A stretch of 64,000 bases of DNA from Rossellomorea sp. SC111 (GTDB lineage: Bacteria; Bacillota; Bacilli; Bacillales; Bacillaceae_B), in NCBI RefSeq assembly GCF_024733565.1, contig NZ_JANIOC010000003.1, forward strand, positions 264,344-328,343. Reading direction: 5' to 3'. Shown one piece after another: positions 38,575-47,663 of this stretch (position 1 is the stretch's first letter; the number at the start of each line of letters is the position of its first letter). A program made the position numbers and the translations under genes. The notes under the pieces are model-generated. The model did no database searches, was not told the DNA's origin, and saw only the letters and a program-made list of their open reading frames with translations.

Positions 38575-39572
38575 AATAGTTCACTTCCTTTTTCCACATG
38601 ATGACACGCTACATAATGTTGATCTCCCATATCACGCCAAACCGGCTTCTTTTGCTTGCATACCTCTGTAGCAATCGGACAGCGTGTATGGAATGTACAT
38701 CCCGAAGGAGGATTTGCCGGATTTGGAATTTCCCCTACCAACCGGATCCTCTTCCGATTCCTCTCAATCGATGGACGGGGGATGGCTGACAATAGTGCTT
38801 TAGTATAAGGGTGCAATGGGTTTTCGTAAAGCTGTTTGGCAGATGCCAATTCAGCTGTGTTGCCTAAGTACATCACCATTACCCGATCACAGAAATAACG
38901 CACCACCCCGAGATCATGAGAGATGAATAAATAGGTTAACCCGTATTTTGACTGGAGAGTCTTTAATAATTTCAGAACTTGCGCCTGCACAGACACATCC
39001 AGTGCAGAAACGGCTTCATCACAAATAACAACAGAGGGATTCAATGCTATGGCCCGGGCGATTCCTATCCTTTGGCGTTGTCCCCCACTGAATTCGTGTG
39101 GATAACGGTCATAATGCTCTTCTTTCAACCCGACTTCTTTAAGCAACTCGGTTACCTTCTCTTTTCGACTCTTGCTGGACAACTTCGTATGCATGATAAA
39201 CACTTCTTCAAGAGCATCCCCTATACGCTGCCTTGGATTGAGGGAAGCATATGGGTCCTGAAAAATCATTTGCATTTGCCTCTTGAAGGGCATCCGGTTA
39301 CGTTCAGATAAATGCTGAAGTTCCTGTTCGCGAAAGATCACCTTCCCCTCCGTCACAGGTTCCAATCCCAGAACTGCTCGGCCCAGAGTAGACTTTCCAC
39401 AGCCTGATTCTCCGACTACACCTAAACTTTCACCCTCATACATTTCTAAACTGACATCTTCTACTGCTTTTACATGGCCTTGAACTCTTTTAAGTAATCC
39501 ACCTTTGATCGGGTAGTATTTTTTTAAACTTTCTAACTTAAGTATGGACGATTTTTTGACGGTTGTCGGCAC
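38571..39572 (-). CDS. Peptide ABC transporter ATPase (DppF/GsiA type)
   Basis: 333 aa. Walker [10 protein letters not shown] near residue 52, signature [14 protein letters not shown], Walker [14 protein letters not shown]-loop FISHDLG, and the C-terminal oligopeptide-ABC extension with [14 protein letters not shown], a cysteine motif that binds an iron-sulfur cluster in this family. GTG start 39572 with AGGAGGT upstream overlaps the previous ATPase gene by 35 nt. Confidence 0.92.
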   Translation of the reverse strand: MPTTVKKSSILKLESLKKYYPIKGGLLKRVQGHVKAVEDVSLEMYEGESLGVVGESGCGKSTLGRAVLGLEPVTEGKVIFREQELQHLSERNRMPFKRQMQMIFQDPYASLNPRQRIGDALEEVFIMHTKLSSKSRKEKVTELLKEVGLKEEHYDRYPHEFSGGQRQRIGIARAIALNPSVVICDEAVSALDVSVQAQVLKLLKTLQSKYGLTYLFISHDLGVVRYFCDRVMVMYLGNTAELASAKQLYENPLHPYTKALLSAIPRPSIERNRKRIRLVGEIPNPANPPSGCTFHTRCPIATEVCKQKKPVWRDMGDQHYVACHHVEKGSELL

Positions 39573-40545
39573 CTTCGTCTACCTCCTGTAGCCAGCATTT
39601 CACTTTGTGGTCTCCCGGCAAATCAACATCATTCGGAACTTGGGCGGCACACTTTTCCATCGCATAAGGACATCTGGGATGAAAGCGACACCCATTGATT
39701 TCTTCATTAATATTTGGCAGTGAACCAGGAATCGCCTCAAGTTCAAAGTCGGGGTCATCCAAATTGGGTACAGAATTCAGTAATCCCTTTGTATAGGGGT
39801 GCTGCGGGTTTTCAAAGATGGATTCTACTGAACCCTCCTCTACTTTTTCCCCTGCATACATGACCATCACCCGATCCGCAACTTCTGCGACTACCCCCAT
39901 ATCATGGGTAATCATCATGACGCCCATGCCAAGCTTATCTTTCAAATCCTGTATCAAATCCAGAATCTGAGCTTGAATGGTAACGTCCAGCGCAGTAGTA
40001 GGTTCATCCGCTATGAGTAACTGAGGGTGACAAGCGAGTGAAATGGCAATCATGACTCTCTGTCTCATTCCCCCGCTTAGCTCATGGGGATATTGTTTCA
40101 TTCTTTTTTCAGGATAAGGAATCCCTACTTGTTTCAACAATTCAATGCCCTGTATATGAGCCTTTGATTTATTTAACTTATGATGTAATTTGAGTGGTTC
40201 TCTCAATTGGTATCCGATTGTCAATACGGGGTTAAGCGCCGTCATCGGCTCCTGGAAAATCATTGATATATCCTTTCCCCGTACTTTTCTTAATTCTTCT
40301 GAAGACAATCTGTTTAAATGTCGATCCTTAAATTCAATGCTCCCTTCCTTAATGAACCCGTTGCTTGGCAGGAGGCCCATTACGGAAAGTGAGGTAATGC
40401 TTTTTCCGCAACCAGACTCCCCTACAACACAGAGTGTCTCCCCTTTTTTAATCGAAAATGATACCCCCCGAACAGCAGACACTTCACCATCTGCTGTTCG
40501 AAAAGCTGTGACCAGGTTCTTTACAGATAATAGATCTTTTGTCAT
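39538..40545 (-). CDS. Peptide ABC transporter ATPase (DppD type)
   Basis: 335 aa. Walker [10 protein letters not shown], signature LSGGMRQRVMIAIS, Walker B LLIADEPTTALD, and the C-terminal CRFHPRCPYAMEKC motif. Partner of the second ATPase; together they drive the permease pair. ATG 40545 (MTKDLLSVK) with AGGGG upstream; 8 nt after the binding-protein gene. Confidence 0.92.
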   Translation of the reverse strand: MTKDLLSVKNLVTAFRTADGEVSAVRGVSFSIKKGETLCVVGESGCGKSITSLSVMGLLPSNGFIKEGSIEFKDRHLNRLSSEELRKVRGKDISMIFQEPMTALNPVLTIGYQLREPLKLHHKLNKSKAHIQGIELLKQVGIPYPEKRMKQYPHELSGGMRQRVMIAISLACHPQLLIADEPTTALDVTIQAQILDLIQDLKDKLGMGVMMITHDMGVVAEVADRVMVMYAGEKVEEGSVESIFENPQHPYTKGLLNSVPNLDDPDFELEAIPGSLPNINEEINGCRFHPRCPYAMEKCAAQVPNDVDLPGDHKVKCWLQEVDEGADNRQKIVHT

Positions 40546-40553
40546 CTTTACCC

Positions 40554-42086
40554 CTACTCTCTGTAAACGTTGTATAACGACCATTGACCAGTCGGATCTA
40601 ATGTAAGACCTTTTACAGATTGATCCGTTGCTGCCGTTACCACTCCATGATTCATGACGATGACCGGTGCATCCTTCACGAGTAATTTATTCGCCTCATC
40701 CAGTTTCTCAGCACGTACATTTTGATCAACATTTTCTCTCGATTCATTTACGAGTTTATCGAATTCAGGATTACTGTATCGGACTCGGTTGGACGAACCT
40801 ACATTATCTGAATGAAAGTTTGGATACAATAGTTCACTTCCATCTGACGTTGTATTAGACCAGCCAAGGAACGTCATATCATATTTCCCATCACGGGCTG
40901 TATCTAAGAACGTTCCCCATTCCATCGTCTCAATGGATACTTTTAATCCGGCCTCCTGGAGCTGAGATTGAGCAATCTCTGCCATCAGCATATAATTATC
41001 ACGATTTGCTACCAATATCGTAAGCTCTTTATCTCCGAAGTTATTCTTTTTCACCAGTTCTTTCGCTTTTTCCAAATCATGTTGATACCCTGCTTCGTTT
41101 GCTGATTCATCATATCCGAATACCTTTGGACCGATGACACTGTTCCCTTCGATGCCAAGTCCATTCAACTTTTTCACGTAAGCTTCACGATCGAGTGCAT
41201 AGGCAACCGCCTGGCGAAACTCGGGGTCGTTCATTGGCTCTTTTTCCATATTGAATCCCATATAATAAACAGGTGTCCCTTCCTGCTTTGATACCTCAAC
41301 ATTCTTTAAAGACTCCACACGTTGCAATTGTTCTGTAGGAATGGCATCAATAAATTGAACCTTCCCTGTTTGGAGCATAGAAATCGCCGTCGTCACTTCT
41401 GGAACCACTTTGAAAACGACTTTCTCTAACTTTGGTGCATCCTTCCAATAATCTTCATTTTTCTCGATTACAACCTGATCTCCCGGTGTCCAACTTACGA
41501 ATTTAAAGGGGCCGGTTCCGACAGGTTCTTTCATTAAATCTTGAGATTCATCTGCTGACGGACTGACGATCGATGAATTTGTATGTGACAATGCTGCCAA
41601 TAATGGTCCATACGGATATTTGGTTTTAATCTCAACCGTATAGTCATCCACAACATTCACTGACTCAATGGGCTCCAATAGTGACGCTCTGGGTGCAGCT
41701 GTTTCAGGGTCCATAAATTTATCGAATGTATATTTAACTGCTTCTGCATTAAAGTCCGTTCCATCATGGAATTTAATATTTTCTTTTAGTTTAATAACCC
41801 ATGTTTTATCGTCTGGTGTATCATATGATTCAGCCAACAGCGGCTCCATTTCCATTGTCTCTGGATTCCTTGTAAAGAGAGTTTCATAGACCTGTTCAAT
41901 GACGTTGGAGGAAACCGAGTCGTTTGTTAATATTGGCGAAAGTCCCACAACATCAGAGGTTGTTGCATACGTTAACTCCTGAGAGACTTCTCCGCTATTT
42001 TTGTCACCACTTCCACTTGAACTGCTTGAACATGCCGTCGTAAAAACTACCAATAGTCCTACCAATGCAATAAGCCACTTCTTCAT
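40554..42086 (-). CDS. Peptide-binding lipoprotein (SBP family 5, DppA/GsiB type)
   Basis: 510 aa. Lipoprotein signal: KKWLIALVGLLVVFTTAC with Cys19 as acylation site. The SBP_bac_5 body includes LKENIKFHDGTDFNAEAVKY and VGTGPFKFVSW. It captures peptides outside the membrane. Its family includes the glutathione binder GsiB; the position before a gamma-glutamyltransferase gene favours gamma-glutamyl peptides, but specificity cannot be read from sequence. It lies third in the operon, after both permeases. Confidence 0.92.
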   Translation of the reverse strand: MKKWLIALVGLLVVFTTACSSSSSGSGDKNSGEVSQELTYATTSDVVGLSPILTNDSVSSNVIEQVYETLFTRNPETMEMEPLLAESYDTPDDKTWVIKLKENIKFHDGTDFNAEAVKYTFDKFMDPETAAPRASLLEPIESVNVVDDYTVEIKTKYPYGPLLAALSHTNSSIVSPSADESQDLMKEPVGTGPFKFVSWTPGDQVVIEKNEDYWKDAPKLEKVVFKVVPEVTTAISMLQTGKVQFIDAIPTEQLQRVESLKNVEVSKQEGTPVYYMGFNMEKEPMNDPEFRQAVAYALDREAYVKKLNGLGIEGNSVIGPKVFGYDESANEAGYQHDLEKAKELVKKNNFGDKELTILVANRDNYMLMAEIAQSQLQEAGLKVSIETMEWGTFLDTARDGKYDMTFLGWSNTTSDGSELLYPNFHSDNVGSSNRVRYSNPEFDKLVNESRENVDQNVRAEKLDEANKLLVKDAPVIVMNHGVVTAATDQSVKGLTLDPTGQWSLYNVYRE

Positions 42087-42107
42087 CTTATTTTCCCCCT
42101 CTATTTT

Positions 42108-43013
42108 TCATTGATTTATATTCATGTTTGGATCAAGTGCATCTCTTAAACCGTCTCCGACCACATTAAATGCGAATACGATCAGCATGATGGCAATTCC
42201 CGGTACAATCGTCATATGTGGAGACGTCCACATGAAATTCTGTCCTTGGGCAATCATTGCGCCCCATTCCGGTGTCGGCGGTTGTGCCCCTAATCCCAGA
42301 TAACTGAGTGCAGCCGTTGATAAAATGGCCGTTGCCATTCTCATGGTCGCGAAAACAATAATGGGGGCTATGCAGTTAGGCAGAATATGTTTCACCATGA
42401 TGCGGAGATCGCTTGCCCCGAGTGATTTCATCGCTAGAATATACTCTTGCTTTTTCACCGATAATACTGATCCCCTTACGATACGGGCACATGTCGGTAT
42501 AGACCAAATACTAATCGCAATCGCCACGTTCACCAGACTCGTTCCAAGAACAGCGATGATAAGCATAGCAAGGAGAATTCCAGGAAAAGCAAAGAGTAAA
42601 TCCACAATCCTCATGATGAACCCATCCAGCCTGGGGTAATAACCCGAGAGAAGACCAAGGGTCACCCCTCCAATCAGACCCAGACTTACAGCCGTGATCC
42701 CTACAACAAGGGAGATTCTCGCTCCATATACGATCCTGCTCCACATATCACGGCCGTAATTGTCCGTTCCCAACCAGTGTCCTTCCGAAAATAACGGCAA
42801 TTCACTTGCCGCCAGATCTTGTTTAAGCGGTCCGTGGATCGTAATAAGTGGTGCTGCTATAGCCAGGAATAGTTGTAGAGTGATAATGATCAATCCCATG
42901 ACAGCTAATTTATTTCTCAATAAACGCTTTCCGGTTGTTAACAGGTATTTTTCCTTTTTCTTTAATGGAACAGAATTTTTCACAGAGTTCGTTGTCACTA
43001 CTTCAGCAGCCAT
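42108..43013 (-). CDS. Peptide ABC transporter permease (DppC type)
   Basis: 301 aa, about six membrane segments after an N-terminal OppC_N region (NKLAVMGLIIITLQLFLAI). Conserved GTDNYGRDMWSRIVYGARIS and the EAA-loop SLGASDLRIMVKHILPN that contacts the ATPases. Forms the channel with the DppB-type permease encoded 21 nt upstream. Confidence 0.93.
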   Translation of the reverse strand: MAAEVVTTNSVKNSVPLKKKEKYLLTTGKRLLRNKLAVMGLIIITLQLFLAIAAPLITIHGPLKQDLAASELPLFSEGHWLGTDNYGRDMWSRIVYGARISLVVGITAVSLGLIGGVTLGLLSGYYPRLDGFIMRIVDLLFAFPGILLAMLIIAVLGTSLVNVAIAISIWSIPTCARIVRGSVLSVKKQEYILAMKSLGASDLRIMVKHILPNCIAPIIVFATMRMATAILSTAALSYLGLGAQPPTPEWGAMIAQGQNFMWTSPHMTIVPGIAIMLIVFAFNVVGDGLRDALDPNMNINQ

Positions 43014-43034
43014 CTTCCTCTCTCCTCCCTTCTC

Positions 43035-43976
43035 TTAATCGTAGCTAATTCGTGGATCGATAAAGACATAAATAATATCAACTAACAAATTCACAAGAAC
43101 AAAGAGCGTGGCCACTAATAATACGGAACCCTGAACCATCGGAAAATCCCTTGCGGCTATCGCATCGATCATTAACCTTCCTACACCATTAATGGCGAAT
43201 ACCTGCTCCGTAATAATGGTCCCGCCAAGGAGGAATCCAAAATTCAATCCAATGACGGTAATCACAGGGATCATCGAATTCTTTAGGGCATGAATCCAAA
43301 TGATTGTTTTCTCTTTCAATCCTTTTGCCCTGGCTGTACGTATGTAATCTGCCCGAATGACTTCAAGCATCGATGAACGACTCATCCTGGCAATCATTGC
43401 GGCTGAACCCGTGCCCAGTGTTATTGCAGGAAGAATCAACTGCTTCATCCCTTCTATTGTCCAAAATGGGGAATCCAGCCCTCCCACGGGTAAGACCTGC
43501 AAATTGACGGCAAATACGAGTATCAGGATGGTACCCAGCCAGAAATTCGGTATGGAAATACCTGCTAAAGCTACGACCGTACTCGAAACATCCAACCAGG
43601 AATTTTGTTTTAATGCTGAAATAATACCAGCGATGAGTCCGATTACTACTGCGACAATCATACTCGCAATGGCGAGATTTAACGTATTCGGAAACCTGAC
43701 CGCAATCGCTTCGGATACAGATTGCTTCGTTTGATAGGAATAACCAAAATCACCTTGAAATACTCCCTTCAGATAATCCCAGTATTGAACCAAAAAAGGA
43801 TCATTCAAGCCAAGATTATCCCGGATGGCGGCAATATCAGAATCTGTTGCCGTAGGACCACCAATAATGGATGCCGGATCTCCAGGTGCAATGTGCATAC
43901 TGCCGAATACCAGGAATGAAATACCAATGAGTAGAAGTAATAGTTCAAAAAATCTTCGGGTGATAAGTGCTACCAA
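43035..43976 (-). CDS. Peptide ABC transporter permease (DppB type)
   Basis: 313 aa, about six membrane segments. N-terminal ALITRRFFELLLLLIGISFL, conserved MHIAPGDPA, and EAA loop ARAKGLKEKTIIWIHALKN. TTG start 43976 with GGGAGG 9 nt upstream; the open frame extends 16 codons to a GTG without a ribosome binding site. First gene of the transporter operon; a 15-bp inverted repeat lies just upstream. Confidence 0.92.
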   Translation of the reverse strand: MVALITRRFFELLLLLIGISFLVFGSMHIAPGDPASIIGGPTATDSDIAAIRDNLGLNDPFLVQYWDYLKGVFQGDFGYSYQTKQSVSEAIAVRFPNTLNLAIASMIVAVVIGLIAGIISALKQNSWLDVSSTVVALAGISIPNFWLGTILILVFAVNLQVLPVGGLDSPFWTIEGMKQLILPAITLGTGSAAMIARMSRSSMLEVIRADYIRTARAKGLKEKTIIWIHALKNSMIPVITVIGLNFGFLLGGTIITEQVFAINGVGRLMIDAIAARDFPMVQGSVLLVATLFVLVNLLVDIIYVFIDPRISYD

Positions 43977-44025
43977 AATATCCAACCTCCCTTTTCTAAT
44001 TGTTTTCAATACACTTTCAAACACT

Positions 44026-44067
44026 TACGTTTGTTAGGTTAAAATAAAAATAAACCTAACAAACGTA
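44026..44067. promoter_or_regulatory. Perfect 15-bp inverted repeat in the transporter-operon leader
   Basis: TACGTTTGTTAGGTT (44026-44040) and AACCTAACAAACGTA (44053-44067), 12-nt AT-only spacer. It lies between a TATAAT at 44089-44094 (minus) and the first gene. No T-run follows. Candidate operator for the adjacent Lrp-type regulator, or an mRNA leader hairpin. Confidence 0.75.
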
Positions 44068-44184
44068 GTTATTTTTATGTTATTGACGATTATATCGGAT
44101 GCCGAAAGGAAAATCTACACATTTTTCTAAAAAATTTATTTATTTTGAATATTATTATTTTCAAGTTAAATAGTATAAAAAAAA

Positions 44185-44211
44185 GAGCTTACCAAATCGA
44201 TGGTTAAGCCC
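44185..44211 (-). terminator. Terminator of ywrC
   Basis: GAGCTTACC pairs with GGTTAAGCCC (one bulged base), followed on minus by T8. Confidence 0.8.
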
Positions 44212-44217
44212 TTTTTC

Positions 44218-44667
44218 CTATAATTTAAGTCCACTTCTACTTTTGAATCTTCTTAGTAGAATGTGACTTTCTACTCTGGAAATGCCCTCCAGAGAATATA
44301 GCTCATTATTCACAAACTTCTCTAATGCTGTAAAATCTTCGACAAGTACGTGCATATGTAATGTGCTTGGTCCTGTCATTTGATAACAGCTTGCTACACT
44401 GGGATTATCAGCTAATGTCTGCGCGACCTCTACTAAATAAGCTGGCTCACAGTCCACTTCAAAAAAAGCCGATACCTGCTTTCCCACTTTTTCCGAATTG
44501 ATTACTACACTAAAACGCTCGATTACACCGTTTTCCATTAACTGATGTACCCTCTCCCTGACAGATACACGTGAAAGATTCAACTCTTTTCCAATGTCAG
44601 CGTAAGAAAGTCGTCCATTTTCCGTTAACAACTGTAAAATTTTCCGATCAATATCATCAATCTTCAT
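44218..44667 (-). CDS. ywrC: YwrC, Lrp/AsnC-family regulator
   Basis: 149 aa. N-terminal winged helix (KIDDIDRKILQLLTENGRLS and IGKELNLSRVSVRERVHQL) and C-terminal RAM ligand-binding domain (VSAFFEVDCEPAYLVEVAQTL as its first strand-helix, then GPSTLHMHVLV). Such proteins bind amino acids and palindromic DNA. It is encoded immediately upstream of the transporter-GGT-chromate operon, as ywrC lies next to ywrD and ywrAB in B. subtilis. Start ATG 44667 with GGGGTGA. Confidence 0.88.
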   Translation of the reverse strand: MKIDDIDRKILQLLTENGRLSYADIGKELNLSRVSVRERVHQLMENGVIERFSVVINSEKVGKQVSAFFEVDCEPAYLVEVAQTLADNPSVASCYQMTGPSTLHMHVLVEDFTALEKFVNNELYSLEGISRVESHILLRRFKSRSGLKL

Positions 44668-44844
44668 CCATTCACCCCATAAATTTAACTGTAAATATTT
44701 TAACAAAGTAAATTCATTATAACGATAAACAAGTTTAGAGAAAAGGGAGTATCAGAATTTTCCAAAGATATTAGAGTCCTTTATTCATAGGTAATTGGTT
44801 CTAATACTAAAAAATAATCAAGTTGATTTTAATTAAATAAATAA

Positions 44845-44871
44845 AAGGACCTCCGACTAAAAGAGGTCCTT
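44845..44871 (-). terminator. Terminator of minJ
   Basis: 9-bp perfect stem AAGGACCTC/GAGGTCCTT, followed on minus by TTATTTATT. Confidence 0.8.
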
Positions 44872-44893
44872 CTGACTATAGTATTGGAAGTTC

Positions 44894-46090
44894 TTAAGAA
44901 ACCTGGTGATGCTCCCAACCTGAAGCTTCATCGGCAAAAATGATTCCCAGCTCATGATGATCACCTTCATAAAGGGCTCCCTGGGTAAAACGGTTTTCAC
45001 CATTCGTCCCCAGAACCTCCAGCTTACAATAAGCTCCGTTCTTTTGCAGCGCTTCATAAAATCCCCGTTCCGTATTCACTTCGACACCGTTTACCTTCAG
45101 GACGATTTCCCCCACTTCAAGTGTCAGCTTCCTGGCAGGTGAACCTGGAAGGATACCGAGGATCATGACGCCATTAGGCTGCCGTTTGAAGAAATAAGGT
45201 TTTGAATCTTCCGCACTTCGATAACGGTAAGCGATCCATGCACGGCCAAGGATGGCCACACCTGCTGCACCGACCGAAAACAATGGAGCCCAGAATCCTG
45301 TTACAGCTAAGGTCAATACGAATGCACCAAGCCAGAATACACGGGATCCGGTCTGTTTGATCGCGAATTCAGGCAGCGTGCTTTTGACCAGCTGTTGAAA
45401 CCCGAGGAGAAACGGTACACACAGTAATGAATACGTTTCAGTGCCCAACGTAAACACTGGCCACCATTCAAATGGAAGGGTCAATGACCCCGTGGGTACC
45501 AATACAAACATAGGGACGAGCCATAATTTCTTACCGAGATGTGCCCCCACCTTCAAGCCACGTGCACTTTTAAGCAAGCGGGGTGAAGTGTGCTTCCATC
45601 CGTTCAGTACAATCAGGATTCCTTCGATCATCATCAATACACCGAGTAGAACGACGATGGAACTGAGGAGACCCAGATTTAAGCGCTCTACATATGTATC
45701 TACGTAAGGGATCTCCCACTGAAAATAATCCACCGCCACTAAGATGAGGTAGGAAAAACCTATTGTCATGGTCGCTGACAGCAGCTGAAAACGTCCCGTC
45801 AGCGCAAACAGGATCGACACGGCTCCGATAAGGAGGATCCCGGCGAAGGGAATGACAACACCCGCTCCAACTGTCGCAACAGAAAACAACAATCCAAGGA
45901 CGATTCCGTATGAAAATAGCACCCGCAAGTCATGGTACCCATCCAGCAATCTCGTATTGAAATCTCTCCGTTCCCTTTTCACACGATAATAGCCCGCCAT
46001 AACGGCGAAAAACACAGAAAGATATAAAACAGGATGTAGAAATAATTTCCCTGCCCCTTTTAAAACCTCGAGTAACCAAAGCTCAATCAA
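44894..46090 (-). CDS. minJ: MinJ, division-site topological determinant
   Basis: About 398 aa (B. subtilis MinJ is 397). Around eight membrane segments in the first 290 residues, then a PDZ domain (GVMILGILPGSPARKLTLEV followed by GEIVLKVNG). MinJ bridges DivIVA and MinD at the poles and septum. TTG start 46090 (MIELWLLEVLKG) has GGTGGTGA upstream; an open extension of 8 codons starts at another TTG. Gene order near ctpB agrees with B. subtilis. Confidence 0.88.
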   Translation of the reverse strand: MIELWLLEVLKGAGKLFLHPVLYLSVFFAVMAGYYRVKRERRDFNTRLLDGYHDLRVLFSYGIVLGLLFSVATVGAGVVIPFAGILLIGAVSILFALTGRFQLLSATMTIGFSYLILVAVDYFQWEIPYVDTYVERLNLGLLSSIVVLLGVLMMIEGILIVLNGWKHTSPRLLKSARGLKVGAHLGKKLWLVPMFVLVPTGSLTLPFEWWPVFTLGTETYSLLCVPFLLGFQQLVKSTLPEFAIKQTGSRVFWLGAFVLTLAVTGFWAPLFSVGAAGVAILGRAWIAYRYRSAEDSKPYFFKRQPNGVMILGILPGSPARKLTLEVGEIVLKVNGVEVNTERGFYEALQKNGAYCKLEVLGTNGENRFTQGALYEGDHHELGIIFADEASGWEHHQVS

Positions 46091-46275
46091 TGATCCGTCA
46101 CCACCTTTTTGCAAGAAATTTGCATTATCTACTATTTTATCAAATCTATCTATTAAAACCTATTGCAATTTTATTCAATCGTTTTACGATTCGATTTCAT
46201 TTCCGACAGTATTCCTCATATTTTCCCGGGAAATGATGTCGATTGGATGGGAATGGAATCACGATTTGAAGAAAA

Positions 46276-46307
46276 AGAGGCGATGGAAACGATCACCATC
46301 CGCCTCT
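46276..46307 (-). terminator. Terminator of the phaC-like operon
   Basis: AGAGGCGATGG pairs with CCATCCGCCTCT (one bulge), then on minus T5. Confidence 0.82.
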
Positions 46308-46312
46308 ATTCC

Positions 46313-46405
46313 TTATTGAAAATAAGATTTGATAAACTCTTTAAAAACGAAAAAGGCAAAACCCATGTAATCAATAGGGGCGTCAATTTCCCACTCCAGC
46401 ATCAT
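46313..46405 (-). CDS. Possible 30-aa small protein after phaC
   Basis: Too short for most gene finders. Reads MMLEWEIDAPIDYMGFAFFV, then FKEFIKSYFQ. It has a strong AAAGGAGGG ribosome binding site, starts 14 nt after the phaC-like stop and ends 6 nt before the operon terminator, which supports real translation. The aromatic, mildly hydrophobic middle could touch a membrane or granule surface. No family recognised. Confidence 0.5.
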   Translation of the reverse strand: MMLEWEIDAPIDYMGFAFFVFKEFIKSYFQ

Positions 46406-46419
46406 TTGGTTCCCTCCTT

Positions 46420-47448
46420 TTATTTAGAGTGTAAGTGTAACCACTCTATTAATTCCGTGGATATCCCGTATTTGATCAGACTGGCATGTCCTCCCGCCAC
46501 CTCAGCCATTTGCTTATTTCCACTCGACACAACATCCAACAATGGAGTGGTGATTGAGGTCGGGACAAGGTGATCATATTGTGAAGAAATCAGGTAAAGA
46601 TTCGAATCAATTGATTGTAGGTCAACATTTTCACCTGATAGTTTGAACTCCCCACCCATCAGAACATTCTCTTTTATAAAATAGGTGAGTATATCCCTTC
46701 CCATTGCACCTGTGAGGGGGAGATGATCATTTGTCCACTGATTGAAGCGGAGCCAATAGTGGGCATAGTCTTCATCGTAGGCTTTATTGAGGAGTGACAA
46801 ATAAGGAGAAAAGTAAACGGGAGACGTCAAAGCCCTCATTCCATAACGGATAAAAGGTGCTGGTATGATGCCGATTTCCCTCATGATTCCTGTTACGTCC
46901 AATTCATCTTTTTTCAAAGCGTCCACCCAATTGTGGTAATCAGGGATCTGGTCAAAGTCGATCGGAGTGACAAAAAGCAGCAGGTTCCTTATGAGATGAG
47001 GGTGAATGGCAGCATAGATGACCGCTAACGTCCCCCCTAAGCAAAACCCTGAAAGGGAGAGATTTTTCTTCCCACAATGTTGAAGTGCCTTCTTTATGCA
47101 GGGGTCCACGTAGTGAGACAGATACTCAGCCACTCCTACTCCCTTCTCTTCCACTACAGGTTCACCAAATTCGAGAAGATAAACGTCGTATCCTTCTGCA
47201 AGGAATTTCCCAATCAGACTGTGTTCTTTTGTGAGATCCAGAATCGACGGCTTGTTGATATGCGAATAGAGTAAAAAGACTGGGATATGACCATTATTAT
47301 GTTCTGAAGCGTAGAACCATAGTTTACTATTGTATTTATTCCAAATTTCCTCCCGTGGAAAGTTCGGCTGCCATTCGCTAGTATTTTGTAAGGTGTCTAT
47401 AAAACCTTTCCAACGGGCCATTTCTTTCTCGTTGTTCATTTCTTTCAT
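46420..47448 (-). CDS. phaC: PhaC-like polyhydroxyalkanoate synthase (class III/IV type)
   Basis: 342 aa alpha/beta hydrolase. The lipase-like box of PHA synthases, G-x-C-x-G, is present as SGFCLGG near residue 148 with Cys as nucleophile; Asp in SSQYDHLVP and His in GGHASL complete the triad. HINKPSILDLT and GYDVYLLEFG match class IV synthases such as that of B. megaterium. Start ATG 47448. The usual PhaR subunit gene is missing; a 61-aa gene lies upstream instead. Confidence 0.78.
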   Translation of the reverse strand: MKEMNNEKEMARWKGFIDTLQNTSEWQPNFPREEIWNKYNSKLWFYASEHNNGHIPVFLLYSHINKPSILDLTKEHSLIGKFLAEGYDVYLLEFGEPVVEEKGVGVAEYLSHYVDPCIKKALQHCGKKNLSLSGFCLGGTLAVIYAAIHPHLIRNLLLFVTPIDFDQIPDYHNWVDALKKDELDVTGIMREIGIIPAPFIRYGMRALTSPVYFSPYLSLLNKAYDEDYAHYWLRFNQWTNDHLPLTGAMGRDILTYFIKENVLMGGEFKLSGENVDLQSIDSNLYLISSQYDHLVPTSITTPLLDVVSSGNKQMAEVAGGHASLIKYGISTELIEWLHLHSK

Positions 47449-47465
47449 CGTAACACCGCCATTCT

Positions 47466-47651
47466 TTATTCTTTTAATGCTTGCGCAAGGGATAGGAGTT
47501 GAATGAAACACATGACAGCTTGGAGAAGTTCTAGCCATAACTTGACGGTCTCCACCAATTCGGGGTCATCCAACTTCTCTTTAACTGCTTGATTCAGTTC
47601 ATATTCCACCCTCATCCCGATTTTTTTCAGATCTTCATAAAATTGATCCAT
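47466..47651 (-). CDS. 61-aa helical small protein between SDR and phaC-like genes
   Basis: Begins MDQFYEDLKKIGMRVEYELN and is almost wholly amphipathic helix, with a hydrophobic C-terminal half (LWLELLQAVMCFIQLLSLAQAL). AAGGAGGG precedes the ATG. It sits 12 nt after the SDR gene and 17 nt before phaC. I do not recognise a family. By position it could be a reduced PhaR/PhaE-like synthase partner or a granule-binding protein. Confidence 0.75.
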   Translation of the reverse strand: MDQFYEDLKKIGMRVEYELNQAVKEKLDDPELVETVKLWLELLQAVMCFIQLLSLAQALKE

Positions 47652-47663
47652 TCCTTTCCCTCC

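Noticed and set aside
46163..46573. 136-codon plus-strand frame over the 3' end of phaC
   Set aside because: Antisense to the phaC-like gene, the small ORF and their terminator; composition is not protein-like.
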